Origin: Ilyonectria destructans
Taxonomy: Eukaryota > Ascomycota > Sordariomycetes > Hypocreales > Nectriaceae
Assembly (NCBI GenBank): GCA_020740775.1
Contig: JAHEWK010000004.1
Coordinates: forward strand, 186,001 to 250,000
DNA length: 64,000 nucleotides
Direction of reading: 5' to 3'
The notes beneath the pieces were generated by a model. The model was not told the DNA's origin, did not search any database, and saw only the letters and a list, made by a program, of their open reading frames with translations. Shown here piece after piece: positions 10,659-23,029 of this stretch. The position numbers were made by a program, and so were the translations under genes. Positions within the stretch are counted from its first letter, which is position 1. Each line of letters opens with the position of its first letter.

Positions 10659-11753
10659 CTAGTTCAGTTCATGATTCAGCTTGATTGCCTTCGACTTTCC
10701 TGTGTCCAAGATGACTGCCGGATCCTCCTTTGTTCCCTTGCGACTAACCTGGTTCCCTTTCTTGGTCGTGATGGAAGTGCTAAGTTGAAGTCAGTAAAGT
10801 AAATGAGATGAATTCACGGGAGATTTACTCTTCACCCTTGACGTCCAATACTTCGCCCTCGGGTTGGCCACTGCCCCAATTCCAGCTGACTGTTTCACCC
10901 TTCTCGGGACCCTTTGTTGCCTTTGAGCCGGTCTTGTCTCTAGAGTTGGTCCTAGTCTGGTTCCGTTCCTGTTTGGTTTTGCTTTGGTCCTGCTTCTTAG
11001 GCTCATTTTTCTTTGCGGCGTCGTGGTTCTCGTCATTCTGGTCATCTGCCTCTTCACCTTCGTCCTCAGCTTCGTCATTCTCCCCGGCACAGCTTTCATG
11101 GTCCTCGACCTGCTCTACATCCTCATCCCCATCACTGTCACCGTGTCCGCCCTTCTGCCCCTCTTCCTCGCCTGTAGTCGCTCCTTTACCCTTGCGTGTT
11201 TCTCTTTTCTTGGTCGACCCTCGTTGACCCCTGGACGCCTTTCGTTTATCACCAGCCTGCGTCCCATCCTCTGTATCGTCGTCATCTTTATCGTCTCCTT
11301 TCTCTGCCTTGTCGTGAGCCTTCAAAACGTCATGGCCCCAATTCTTCAACGATGCGTACGACTTCGTCTTTTTGACATCCTCGGTAGACTTTTCGTTTGT
11401 CCCCGCTGCTTCTTGCGCAAGATGGCGCTTGCTAAGGAAGATCAGATTGAATTCTTGAGTGCAGCAGAATGAATCAAAGGAAGCCATGATTCTGTGACGT
11501 ACCAATATCCGACAACCTTGCGCATGTGCGCAATTTGTTCCTCATTATAATTTGTTGCATCTTTGTTTGGATTGGCCTTCAAGATCTCGACAATCTTTCG
11601 ACCACTGTCATGTCCAACAGTCTCGCCATCCTCTTCTTCCTTTGGCCAGCCGGCACTGCTGGAATCATTGGATTTGAGCCATTTCTCCAGCTCGGACGAT
11701 GTCATGTTGACATGAGTGTTGAACTCTTCGATGACTTGGTCTTGACCCTTCAT
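10659..11753 (-). CDS. DUF3140 protein with C-terminal HVA1/Tudor-like domain
   Basis: Three exons: 11503-11753, 10829-11431 and 10659-10779, with introns of 71 and 49 nt, giving 324 aa. Residues 1-95 form the DUF3140 unit (VIEEFNTHVNMTSSELEKWL, AGWPKEEEDGETVGH, HMRKVVGYCKRHLAQE); the last part is only read correctly when the first intron is removed. A middle of about 150 residues is extremely charged (KKRETRKGKG, DGDEDVEQVEDH), probably disordered. The end holds GETVSWNWGSGQPEGEVLDV, the start of the hypervirulence-associated Tudor-like (HVA1/DUF2945) domain, completed in the last exon by DPAVILDTGKSKAIKL. DUF3140 proteins occur in bacteria and fungi without a known biochemical role. The charged linker suggests nuclear or chromatin association, which is inference only. 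Confidence 0.88.
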
Positions 11754-13430
11754 GATGAGTGCGGATTTGGGAGGTTGGTGTGAGTATGGCGTGAGTAGTA
11801 TCAGGTTGGTGCTTGGAGCGATGTGACTTAATTGAAAATCTGGAATTGGATTTATTTTGACACTCCCATCGATGTCTCGTTGACGTCAATGTCGTCATGG
11901 CTCACGGAAGCTGTCACGGCGTCATAGATCTCAGATTAGGCTCGTCCCGGGCGTCTAAACGGAAAACTACGCCATCGACATTGCGTTACTCGTTTCCCAG
12001 CCACCCACCCCATAAACCAGCCGGTACCACTTTTTATATCTTGGAAATGCCTGCGCACCCACTGTTTCCAAACTGTGATGCGAAGTCATCACAGATGCTA
12101 CGCAAACAGCAAGACTATATCAATAAAGGTACTCTGATTTGTCAGAGAATGGGAATAGTATCCATTAAGGGAGAGCAGCAATAGCCATCTAGTAAGATAT
12201 GACTACCCAATTAATGGTATCTCATTGAAACTCCAGGTACCAAAGCTTCTTGCATGTGTGATTAACCTTCAGCTGTATACCTCCCCGTGTTTTACCGTAA
12301 AAGCTCTGTCAACTCACGCAAGAGCCAGTGTCTCCATGAAAGCAAAAGCAACCAAAAATGGGATGTTTGTGACATTTTCGTGGTTAACATTGGAAAAATA
12401 AAGAAGATAGCTTGCGTGAGTTGGTAGAATAGCTACTTGGGTCGACAGGTTTACGACATAGGGGAAATCGGCCCTGATCCGTCCGAGTCGCATGAGTAGT
12501 CTCACATTGGCAATCCACACAAGAGCATAGGACGCGGTCTAGCGCATTTATCCTTGCCAAATGTCTTCAGCAGAGACATTATGATGAGTTGATTCCGTAC
12601 CTGCAAAGCCCGTTCATGTACCACGCCTGGGTGCTATCGTTAGCTATTTACACTTGAAGTATTTAGCGTTGTTTGCGAATACACATGAACCCCGTGCCTC
12701 ATGTCTTCAACCTGGTTGCTCAGTGGATATGCAGCTGATAAGGTGTTCCGATTATTGCTGGAGTGAAAAACACCATCGTGGGCAATGTCTCCGTAATGAG
12801 CCTTTCTAACGACGAGGAGGGCCCTTGTGGGCCACATGATCGCGAGTAAATAAGGCAATGGGACTAACATCACCCGCCTAAGTCAACATGTCTGTATTTA
12901 TAATTGTGCACAAGTGTCTGGAGTTGGTTGATGCGACTGCCGCAGAAGCCTAGGATCGAAGACTCAGCTCAGAGAACCAGACCTTCTATGTCAATACTCC
13001 CCGCTCATACTTGCCACCTCCGCGTAGCCCAGATACCATAGTCCCGCTGTGCTTGAGAAGTCCAGAGAGGTTGTAGCAGATATGATAGGCGTGAAGAGAT
13101 GAGAGGCCCTTATATCCGTTGTACGAGTCGCAACAGTTGAAGCAAATGCAGTTGTGTGCCGCGGAGTCAATGCCTCTATCGTCGCCACCTCTCGTCGCTT
13201 CTCTAATTAAGGCCAAAACTTGCTTAACAGGGGTTGAGCGGCTTTCATGAATGCCTTCTTTCCTTGTAGTCCACCGCTACGGAGAGATGGATGGCTCTAG
13301 TTGTTCCTGCCGGCAATGCTTTTGATATGATCGTCACATCGGGCTCCAGGGGCCTGCGGAAGGAGATGTCCAATCTGGCCGGAACATTTCCCGGGCTGCG
13401 GGTCAATTGTATGGATCTCGTAGGCCCTGT
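11754..13430. other. Intergenic, no gene recognised
   Basis: Short ORFs only, for example minus-strand 12314-12520 and 12640-12873; none can be matched to a family. From about 13250 the sequence grades into the NRPS relic. Confidence 0.45.
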
Positions 13431-13439
13431 TTCTACGTA

Positions 13440-14980
13440 CCCGCTCTGCATACGCCGGTCCTCGGCGGAGAGGCACTTGTCAGATCCAACGTGGAAAAAG
13501 GGCGACCAGATTGAGCCTGGCTAACACCTACAGTATGGCGGGTTTAGGGGAGTCACCACCACTCCAAGCGTAGGCCGAGATAGCTCGGATGCCTCCAAAA
13601 TCGGCCACGTAGCGGGATGTAAGTAAATAGATCGCTGACCAGGATTAAATGTTGATGCCCGTGGGTGCCATCGGCGAGCTCATCGTCGAGGGTCCTATTA
13701 TTGCACGAGGATGCGTCAACCGACCTAGTCTGGCGGCATCGGTCTTCATCGGATCTCTTGCATGGGGCAAAGACTTCCTACTAGCCTTTCCACCAAAACG
13801 TTTCTCCAAGACTGGAAATCTTTGTCAGTAATACAACAGACGGATCTATCAGGTACCTTGGTTGCAAGGACCCTCAAGTTAAAATTGACGGCCAACGTGC
13901 CGAGCTGGAGGAGGTTGAGCGACACATGAAGAAGTGCTTCGCTCGAGTTCATTAAGTACGGGTGGCCTTTATTCCCGGGAATACCAGCTCTCCCTGCAGT
14001 ATCCATAGCTTGATTGCCTTCGTTGGCGGCCCGAATGGAGGCAAACCGTGAGTCCCGATCTCTCCGGGGGACCAGTGGCCATTTATACGGGCTCCTTCCG
14101 CCATGCTACCCATACCGCTCAAGAAGAGTTGCGCGAGACCATGCCGGACTACATGGACAACGTCTCTTCTTATGGCCAATGTCTTGCCACTGTGCTAAAT
14201 ACCCTGGCGGAGACCCGGCAAGACAGACACAAGACGTCTGGAAGAGGAGGCAAGGTGCCTTCCCGCGGATCGGATAGTGGGATAGGGCGCTGTAGTCAAA
14301 TGAGGCAGCGGTGCTCGAGTCATACACTGAGAAGCAGTTACAGCGCGTCTGGGCCGACGTCTCGGCGCGCATGTCAAACTGAACCAGGTCGTCCACATAT
14401 TTCCTCCCACCAACTTCTAACGCAACCAGCTGACCCCGAGTCTCCAGGCGTAAGGGCTCTAGAGGATCATAGGCCCTGTTGGTGCTGACAGGCTGAACCG
14501 AGCGCTACAAACGGTCTTTGATCACCCTAGCATCCTCTGTATCATGGCGGGTTTGTACAAGTGATTCTGGCCCATCTTGCGGTCCAGTTTACTTAGACTC
14601 AAGCCGACACTGCGGACCGAGACGCCTTATGTCAGTCTGTATGTCGGCAAGACAGCGAGGAGCCTCTCCCAGCGGGTATTTTATACCTGCACGCCACTCT
14701 GTTCAGCCAGTGCTACTAACCACACACTAATTCTCCAGACTTTTCGCGCCCAATATGTCAAGGAGGGCCTCGCAGCAGCTTTCTGCAAGATTGTAGATAT
14801 CTTCCACAAGGGAGACCCCCTCTCCGACATGGTCGAGTTCTCTGTACATCCAACATCATCCAGCGTAGAAGGCCGAGACCGTATAGTAGTTTCGGCGAGG
14901 GTATTCCCACGGTGCCTTGATGACCGCGGCCAGGGGTCTATCATCTGCTGATCCAGGCCGTGATATCGTTGGAGTCATGT
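13440..14980 (+). pseudogene. Non-ribosomal peptide synthetase relic (adenylation, carrier and condensation remnants)
   Basis: Pieces of an NRPS module follow each other in the right order but in shifting frames. VLGGEAL (from 13458) and, one frame over, TRLSLANTYSMAG match the A-domain stretch normally ending NTYGPAE. SDASKIGHVAGC is followed by stops, then LMPVGAIGELIVEGPIIARG (13651-13710), [10 protein letters not shown], and [20 protein letters not shown] around 13870-13930 correspond to core motifs A5-A8. EELRETMPDYM and KTDRHKTS (14115-14240) match the A9/A10 region. LQRVWADV (14337-14360) resembles a carrier domain start whose LGGDS core is lost. From about 14482, LNRALQTVFDHPSI, SVCRQDSEEPLPAG and IVDIFHKGDPLSDMVEFS fit a condensation domain. 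Many stops and frame changes exclude a functional gene. Upstream A-domain and downstream sequence to about 15.9 kb may also belong to it but are too eroded to call. Confidence 0.75.
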
Positions 14981-17101
14981 GCACCACCCCGGATCTCAAA
15001 CAGCGCGGGTGTTGACCCTGACTCGACTTACCCAGACGGCGGGTTTAATTTAGCGGGAACAGCCACCTCTAGCACCCAGTCAGCAGGACTGATGGTCCAA
15101 GGATCAGGACGGGTTACATCGGTTCCAACTCCCGGGCGTTCCCGTACCCAGAGAGGTGGTTAAGATCTTGGATCCCGGTGGCTCCCGCCTAACTCATCTC
15201 CCTGTAACGACTTTGACAAGAAACTTTTCCCGCCTGCCTTCAATATTGAATTGCATTTGTGATCTTGTCGATCATAGGCACATACGAGTCTCGTTTAGGA
15301 AAGTAGCTCGTCGGGGTAATCCAGCGCTTAGCAATCTGGGCGGGAGTAATCGTGATCGCTGTGATACATCGATTTGCTACTTCACGACCACGCAATCACA
15401 TGGAGGCCTCCAGCGTCCTGTGCAGCCCTCAGTCTTGTGCTCACATCAAGTGTCGTTAAACCTTGTCAATCCATCGACTCAGCATGGTACGAGTCAAAGT
15501 CTTTTCCAACTCGTCACGCAGCACAGAGCGTGAAAGAAGCCAAGCCGCGCGTCGACAGAAGGAATATACGTCACAAAACCACCCCACTGAGAAAGTAACG
15601 GTCAGCCAGCCACTGTCTTGTTGGTGCCAGCAGGGTTCTCTTCATTACACTTGGGATGAACCCGAAGCCACAACCGGTAGCTCGTGATTGATGCCAACAG
15701 TATCCCTGCCGCATGACTTATCTGTGTCCAATCCGACTGGTTAGGTTGATAAGGGTGAAATCATCTGCCCTCACCGGCAATAATTGGGCATCGTGGATCG
15801 CTCGGACCCTTCATAGCGTCCGGAGGATCATCCGGCCACCCGTCCAACCGTCCAACGAAAGCGTCGGTCCGATACAGGGTGTTTTGTGCCGCATGCTCGT
15901 ATCCTAGCTATTTGTGTGATGTAATTTCACCCCAGCCGGGTGCTATGGCTCGTCTTGTAGGAAGTGTTGGGTGAGAGGTTGCCGCTAGCTGGATGGTATC
16001 GTGGAGGAGCCAGTCACTGCTTTTGGACCAACACGCTTCTTGATGCCCAGCTGAAGTCCGGAGATACGAATGCATCCCTGCTACTCTACAATTGGGTGGA
16101 AGAAAGCTCCGGGGTTGGCGGGAGCCAGGGTCATTCTCCCATCTAACTTACAAGAGCACTAGTCAGTGGCCAGAGAATCCTCTAGACCAAGCCACGTCGA
16201 CGATCATGGCCTGACATTCTACATTGTACGACGTACACTGCGCGAAGTGGCGCGTCAGCTGGCGCATTGTGCATTACCTTTTCTCGGTCCCGACTCGTTC
16301 CCCACAACATCACATGGGCTAAAGTGAGAAACAACGGAGGGCGCTCCGAAGCAAAGTATTGGACCGCCAGTTGCTGTAAACGCCACATGAAACGCTCCTC
16401 CAGATTCGTTCCAGTCTGTTTTCCTTTATTGGCTTAAAAGTTCCTTGTTTCCTCTTTTCTCTTTCACCAGTTGCTGATAGATCTGACGCTAGGGTCGGCT
16501 GACAGCTAAGTAGGCTTGCTCTTTGAAGGTTCGTTTCAGTATTGTACCACTCGATCTCGCCTGCAGCGATTGTAAACTTCGTCTCGGTGCGTCTCCCCAA
16601 AAGAGCAAAAAATTGCTTTCCGTACCTCCAGCTTTTCAATTCTTGAGGCATTCTGCGTACCCTTGTCAGGCTTCAGTATCTTGAGCCCCGGTGTCTGATT
16701 TGAATAAGATGAACAAGTTTCAAGGAGCATGTAAGACCGACGCTTTCTCGCTTTTAGGAGCAGCTCACTCGCCACGCCATGACACACGCACAGACCGTAT
16801 GTTTAGGTTTAGAGCACCTGCTGAGTGAGACGCACAAGATCCAACAACTCATCAACTCGTGGAGTGTAACATTGAAGGATTTCCACCCTGGCCCAACATC
16901 AGCCTGGCCACTCTCGAACACCTCGGTGGCTTGTACAACTACATGCGCTTGAGATGGTGACCAGATTTTATTCTCCATGTGTATATAATAATTCTACACG
17001 GGCTGTTTTATTTGGTGTAGTTGGATATTACGCAATAACGTCGTCTAGGCGGTATGGGAATGCTAGTAAATGTAGGAGACATTTCCGCGGGCAAAGACAC
17101 A
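14981..17101. other. Eroded sequence and intergenic, no gene recognised
   Basis: The first part may be further NRPS remains (the ORF at 15713-15907 is suggestive at best). The minus-strand ORFs between 16182 and 16978 show no recognisable domain. The last few hundred bases precede the dioxygenase gene and should include its promoter. Confidence 0.4.
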
Positions 17102-18507
17102 ATGGCGTATTTCAAGACTAGTCCAATCTCCTATCAGCTACCAGCTATTCAGAGAGTCTCTTTCGCTTCTGAGTTTCCATCCTCTCCATTCGATGAACTA
17201 GCCAAACTTCCACAGGGCTTCCCCGAATTTGTCGACAAACCAATGGCATGGAAAGGACATCAGTTCGCAGACGAAACTGAGTACATCTACACTCTCAATA
17301 CATTCGAAATCGATGAGCTAGAATGCGCTCTTGGGGCTTTTAAAGGTACGTGTGTCTTCGTGGCGCTTTGCTTGAGTTGGTACGTACGTGGCATTGCTTC
17401 TCACACATATAGTTTTGGGCCTGGATGGAGATCTTGTATGCCCAACAAACTTCCAGCTCCCCACTCTAGGTCCACAGCTGAGAATCCTTCGCCAGGATAT
17501 CTACAATGGTAAAGGCTTCGGTGTCATTCGTGGCCTTTGTCCACAGAGATACTCAGTTGAGGATCTGACCATCCTCTATCTCGGCCTTCAGTCGTATATC
17601 GCCAATCAACGAGGCCGACAAGATGAGAAAGGTAATATGCTAGGTACTCGCTCTTATAAACGCCTTGGAGATATTAGTTTAATGAGCTTACCAGTCCACA
17701 TCGTCGCTGATGACTCCACCAAACTGTCGGCCGGTCACCACCGTCACTCCAAGGAACCAATTGTAAGCCAACTCACCGAGGTTTCTCTGTTAAAAATGCA
17801 ACATCTTTCTAAGTCCAGACGCAGACTTTCCATAACGAGGAGTCGGGGGACATCATCAGCTGGTTGACACGAAGCACTGCGATTTCGGGAGGAAATTGCA
17901 TTATATCATCAGCCTATACTGTGTACAACGTTCTGGCTGCCAGCCGTCCTGATATCATACATACCCTAGCTCGAGATGACTGGTCCTTTGCTATGTAAGT
18001 GTCATCAGTGAATCAAACCTTCGGGTGAAGAGATCAGGCACCGTCTGACCACACCAATGCAGGCCTCGTTTCCAGAGACGATCGTTACTCTTTTATCACG
18101 AAGGAAGACTGATATTCAACTTTGGCCGAGTCCCACTCGTCGGAAACGATGCCAATCCTCGACCAGAACACCTAGCAAAAGTCAATTGGAGCCAAAGCGA
18201 GACCCTTGAGGCTGTCGATGCTATCGCAGAATCTGCACGGCTAGAAATTGCGACCAAGCCGGGCGACATACACTTTGTCAATAACCTCGCCATTATGCAC
18301 CGACGAGACGGTTTCGTCAACGGCGAAGTGCCAGAAGCAAAACGACATCTGGTGCGTATGAGGCTTCGAGACGAGCAATTCGGTTGGAAACTCCCAGACA
18401 GCCTCGAACAGCAATGGTCTGTTGCTTTCAGCAACGCGGGACTGACGGTGTGGCATCTTGAACCAATGCCGACTGGTTACTTTCCTCTCAGAACGCAATG
18501 CAATTGA
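17102..18507 (+). CDS. TauD/TfdA-like Fe(II)/2-oxoglutarate dioxygenase
   Basis: Five exons: 17102-17345, 17413-17643, 17695-17762, 17825-17994 and 18063-18507, with introns of 67, 51, 62 and 68 nt, giving 385 aa. The ATG at 17102 sits in a good context (CACAATGGC); an in-frame ATG at 17054 would add 16 residues. The protein has the usual fungal TauD layout: DIYNGKGFGVIRGL, HIVADDSTKLSAGHHRHS, FHNEESGDIISWLTRSTA, FHxE rather than the usual HxD at the first metal ligand pair, then GDIHFVNNLAIMHRRDGF with the distal His and Arg, and an end of WHLEPMPTGYFPLR. The family oxidises small substrates such as taurine or secondary metabolites in the cytosol. Its position just after an NRPS relic suggests it was once a tailoring enzyme of that pathway; this is inference. 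Confidence 0.87.
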
Positions 18508-19621
18508 AGTCATACGGGTTGTTCCCAATTAGAAACCACACTCGTATTTCTACCGTCAGGCTCTCTCTCGGCCGTCAAAGCCTTGCTATTTTAGTCCAAA
18601 TGCGAACCCTTGACTTCCTACTTGTTCACAATCCTTCTGCATCTTGGATGCCCGTCGCAACAATGCCTAAAAATGGATGAGAGCCGCTCCACTCACCCTG
18701 GACCACGTCAACACTACACCATGGCTAATCCTTGTATCTGAACTGCGACAAGCATCGGCATTGCCGCCCATGTGCCGCTCGTGCATGACGCGCCGGGTTC
18801 ACGATGTGCTCGATCATGTCATACGTCATCAATTTTAAGAGCCCAATTTGTGATTGTCCTAGGATGAAAACTAGCTTAGTGCGTTCGGCTGGGAGGATTG
18901 ATCGTTCATACCCTGTAAGAGCGATCCTTGGCTTGTCACACCCTTGGATAGCCAAATTACAGAACACAAATGACCTTCGTACTTTGTACAATGTCAGTTC
19001 GAAACAACCAGGGCCTGCTTCGCAATGCATATGTGATGGCACAGTCATTCGCCGACGGCGGCACAACCGGCCACAGCACTTGGGGAAGCAAGATAGCATT
19101 GTAACACGGACATTCATTCTTCTTCCTGTCATTGCATGCCCTTCCTTCCTCGTCTTTCCGCAAGAATACTACCGTCTCAAATACTAAAGGATCATGACGC
19201 GGGCTAATGAGTAACCATACTGAAAACAGTATCCTGCATATTCAGATGTGGGTGGACTTCTGCCGTAGCCGCGCTGCCGTCTATGGTTGGAAATGGCATC
19301 ACTTGAAGCCCGAACTCAAACGCCTGTGCCGTAGGAACGAGGTCCAGCTTTATTTCATGGGATTCGGGACTAGTCAGCATACCCAACTGGCCATGCGCAT
19401 GCTGATCGGTGCGGACATCCCGCTCAGCTTGCCAACCCTACTTGGTGATTAGCGCAAGTCTTGGCTTGCTGCCCTTGAGCCCGAGGATTGCAAAACAAGC
19501 GTACGTTCAAACCTCCTGCTACGGCGCCATACAATTCCAGGCCTGGGTAGCGCTGTGGAAAACTAGGCGAGACAAGTCAGCCGTCTTATGCTGAAACACA
19601 TCATGAGTACTTTGGTGGCAC
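18508..19621. other. Intergenic / unresolved 3' side of the zinc-cluster gene
   Basis: Contains short ORFs on both strands (for example 19207-19452 plus, 19204-19386 minus), none recognisable. If the zinc-cluster regulator at 19.6-20.1 kb were longer, its remaining exons would have to lie here on the minus strand, but I cannot assemble them. Confidence 0.4.
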
Positions 19622-20074
19622 TCACGATGGCTGGAAAGGCACTTCGAAAGAGCTTCCTGTGTGGTTATTAAGCAGTACGGGGTAATCTCCCATGGTCTGC
19701 CGAGGCTCGAAGATTGCGACGTGGGTGTCGCTGTTGGCGTTGATGCTTGGGCTTCGTTCACACTCGCTGTGCGACAGTCCGCACTCAGGAGTCGGATAAA
19801 TGCAATCGTTCCCTTTTTGACGGCATCTTAGGCTGCAAATGTGATAAATGTCAGTCATATTCGTCCAACATAGTCAAGATATAATCGAGATTCACGAAGG
19901 GATACAAGGCCTGTATTGGCCTCCACGTGGAACCGGGGGGTAAATGAGGCTTGAGGCGAACACATACCAGGCCGGCTTTTGTTCGTCGCATCGAATATGC
20001 TTCTGTTTGCACCACTGACAGCCTGTCTTGCTCCGTCTAGCGAACTTTCTCTTGCGGGCTTGAGGGGAATTCAT
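19622..20074 (-). CDS. Zn(II)2Cys6 transcription factor, N-terminal part only
   Basis: The ATG at 20074 is chosen; the open frame's upstream start is a TTG. Exon 1 (19968-20074) and exon 2 (19622-19832) flank a 135-nt intron and together encode 105 aa. The zinc cluster is complete: C19-x2-C22-x6-C29-x6-C36-x2-C39-x6-C46, preceded by the basic run ARKRKFARRSK. The intron interrupts codon 36, which is the fourth Cys of the cluster, and its removal restores the motif. After about 60 further residues a stop is reached; the fungal-specific activation/dimerisation region normally of several hundred residues is not seen. Splicing at GTGAGT near 19638 to an acceptor near 19575 would extend it by about 50 residues. 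It may be a truncated gene or a relic of a pathway regulator for the adjoining NRPS locus. Confidence 0.6.
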
Positions 20075-23025
20075 CTTGATGCGCAAAGTGCCCTTAGGTT
20101 ATTCGTCCTTTGACTAATTCTTCCAGGTGCGGCTTGGAATTGCAGACCTCACGAAGCTCAGCTGAATTGGCAATTTGTAGGACAAACACGGGGTGCAGAG
20201 AGGCTGCTTTAAGTGCTCCAGGGCGGCATTCAGCATCAGAAGGGTACCCCCCCTGGTTGGTACCCCCTGGTTCCCAACTGCACTGACGGCCTGATCCCCT
20301 AGCCCCAACCTTCCAACCCAATCTTCAACCCGTTTCAACGTTGTGTTTTACGGGGTAGATGCTCCGAGGTACGGATATATTCGGGCTGAAGGCTCATCAC
20401 CCTGCCGAGAAGGCCATGCAGGCCAAGGCGACCATCAAAAACGGTATGTAGATCGCAACGAGTCAGTTGCAACACCCCGAAGAGCTCGCAGAAAATACTT
20501 TATGAGTCCATTGTCCGCAACAGAATTGAGCATGCGTGGAAAACTTCATCATTAGACAGAGGCGGTGCTTCTTCGGACTCTAGACCGGTCAATTTTACAA
20601 TGGGCAACGGACAGGATACGTGGAAGCCTTATCTGTTGACATGACAAGACCCAGCCTACCCGTATTCAATTTTGGGCAGTAGACCAGTATCGAGCACCAG
20701 AGACCTTTCTCCCAGAATCTTACTACGCTTGACCCAGTGCTCGTACTCGTGACTGCCTTGAAGACATCATTTTCCCATCCACTCAGAACGCTGCTTGTTG
20801 CTTGCTATCAGGAGGTACCGCCGAGGCGATTGCATGTCTTGATACGGCTACAAAGTCTCTCTTCCGGTGTCTTTGAGGATTTAATTGGCGCCTCAAGTTA
20901 CGAATGAGGCAGCACAGGTTGAAAAGGAGGGGGGCTTCGGTGGAGATGACTGTTCCCGGTGGCGCTGGCTAGCGACATTTGAGCTCTGGCTTGATGAGAA
21001 TGTGCTCTTGCAGCCCGCCCACCTTGGGCGCTCTAGTGCCGTCGTTATCACGGCTACAGCAGAATTCTGCGTCAATGCCCTGATCGTCAATTTCACCGAG
21101 CATGGACCGACGGTGTAAGAACCAACTCGTACACGCGGTAGCAATGGCCGTCATTCTGCTGCAACATCCTGTGAGCACTCAATCCATAGGAAGCCTCACC
21201 GGTGCTAAGGATTTCTACCGCCGGTGTATATCGGAAAATGAGGGTTGTGGGGATGCTGACTCGCTCCAAACTTTACTTGGTGTCCTCGTATTCCCTAATG
21301 CGACACAAAATTCGCTCATTCTGCAAGTGATCTCACAGTTGGCTGGGTGCCAGCTTCACTTCCACCCCATTGGACGAGCAATATTTTGGTGTAGTCTTGG
21401 CTATATTCTATTGAAGCAAAGAAATCCAAAGAAAATCGACGCTTGGGGGGAGTCCCAGCCTGCAGATTGGAAGGTTCGGCAGTCAGAGCGTGTGTCGCAA
21501 AGTCTTCACCAAATCCCGACATTCACTACAGATTCCGCTTGCTGTACCAAATTGTTAAGTCGGTAGGCATCTAGCTATGCTAAATCCTCCTTGGATCACT
21601 AAGTGCCTGGTCTCCCGGGCAAAAATGATGACTCGAGGAGACACAAGTGGTTTCCCATGGTAGAGAAGTAAGTCTTGCCAAACATGTAACCGTTAGTGAG
21701 TCTTAGTGACAATCCGAACGGTGATGTTTCTAATTTCGCGTGGCCATCAAGGTCCACCGAGGCAGGAATATATTTTGAATGCCGGAGACGGTGTGTCATT
21801 GCCCGAGAAGATCACGATACATAACAACGAATCAGTCTCGCAAACCCTCGGTGGGTGATATCAGGACACCTGTACACCAAGCATGGATTATTTAATGATC
21901 GACGCTATGGAGTTTCTTCGAAGAAAGGAGGCTCAGACAATTACTAAAGCAGCAAGACAGACACAACACCGACATGCTGACGCACCCTTTGAAGCAGCCA
22001 TGCCCAAACAAAATATAGAAAGCAAGCAGGAGGAAACCGTAGCTTAATGGAGAATCTGAGGTGACCAAATCACGAGTCATAACTGCTCAGATTGCGGGTG
22101 GCTTTGGTCAGTGCAGTAAGGCTGCTGGACAATCAGATATCGAGAAAAGACGGCACCTGAGGCAAATTTAGCCGACATTTGAGCTGGAGTAGCCTTTGCA
22201 GATAGCATGCAGAGCGGAACGTTGCAAACTACCCGAATCAGCCGCATGAACTGTGCCGCTCGGTGAAGAGCATGCTTGTCGTCGTCTGGAGTTGCACGAA
22301 GCAAAATAGCTCGAAATCATGATCGGTCTAGAACAATCGTAAACTTTACAAGCATCTGTTCTTATTGCCTAGCGCAGCTGATTTTCTGTCCTTCCCGTTG
22401 AGGACAATTTAGTCCAACTTATCCCTTGCTTAGCGGCTTTCTGTCCGAACTTCAATCATCACACCCTGGGGATACGTCCAGAGCTGATTGGCGCGGCAAG
22501 GCCAAGGGGCGTAGGATATCAGCTCTACTGCATTTTAGACTTGCATCTATTGATATTCCTGCCGCCACCTAACTCTAAGTCTTACGCTGGGCTCCTGGCT
22601 GACTCAAACGCCCACACAAGTCACGCCACTCGCAAGCCCATTTCGGGAATATTGTTACTAGCTGAGCAGGAGATCAAGTAGCTAATCCCCTGCAACTCGC
22701 TAAAGAACGTGATTCGGATATTTACGACCGCAGACCTGCTTTGCGGGCCGTATTTAGTGGCCCTGATATCAAGTGTACGATGCGTACTAATATTATAATT
22801 TGGGATCTTGGTCTCGGGTCAGGTCACGCCAACAGTGTGAGTCCAAGAACGGGGGAACCTAGGGTTTCGGCCATCAGTTCGCACATAAAACTAGTTGGGA
22901 TTTCCTCCGGTCTCCCTTGGCTTGTATCGGGAGACACAAGTCGGCTCGGCACCGCATCTCCAGAGCCCCATAACCTTCAACTTAGCCTTGTGCTCAGCTC
23001 CTGTGCTTGCGCCGTGTAGGAGCAA
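20075..23025. other. Intergenic 3-kb stretch, no gene recognised
   Basis: ORFs at 20885-21118 and 21102-21566 (154 codons, proper ATG) on the plus strand and 20114-20338 on the minus strand have no recognisable domain. This stretch lies inside the apparently decayed locus and may hold eroded genes. Confidence 0.4.
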
Positions 23026-23029
23026 GTGT

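Noticed and set aside
10808..11472. Plus-strand hydrophobic frames (139 and 162 codons) suggesting a membrane protein
   Set aside because: They are the antisense of the Glu/Asp/Lys-rich linker of the DUF3140 gene.
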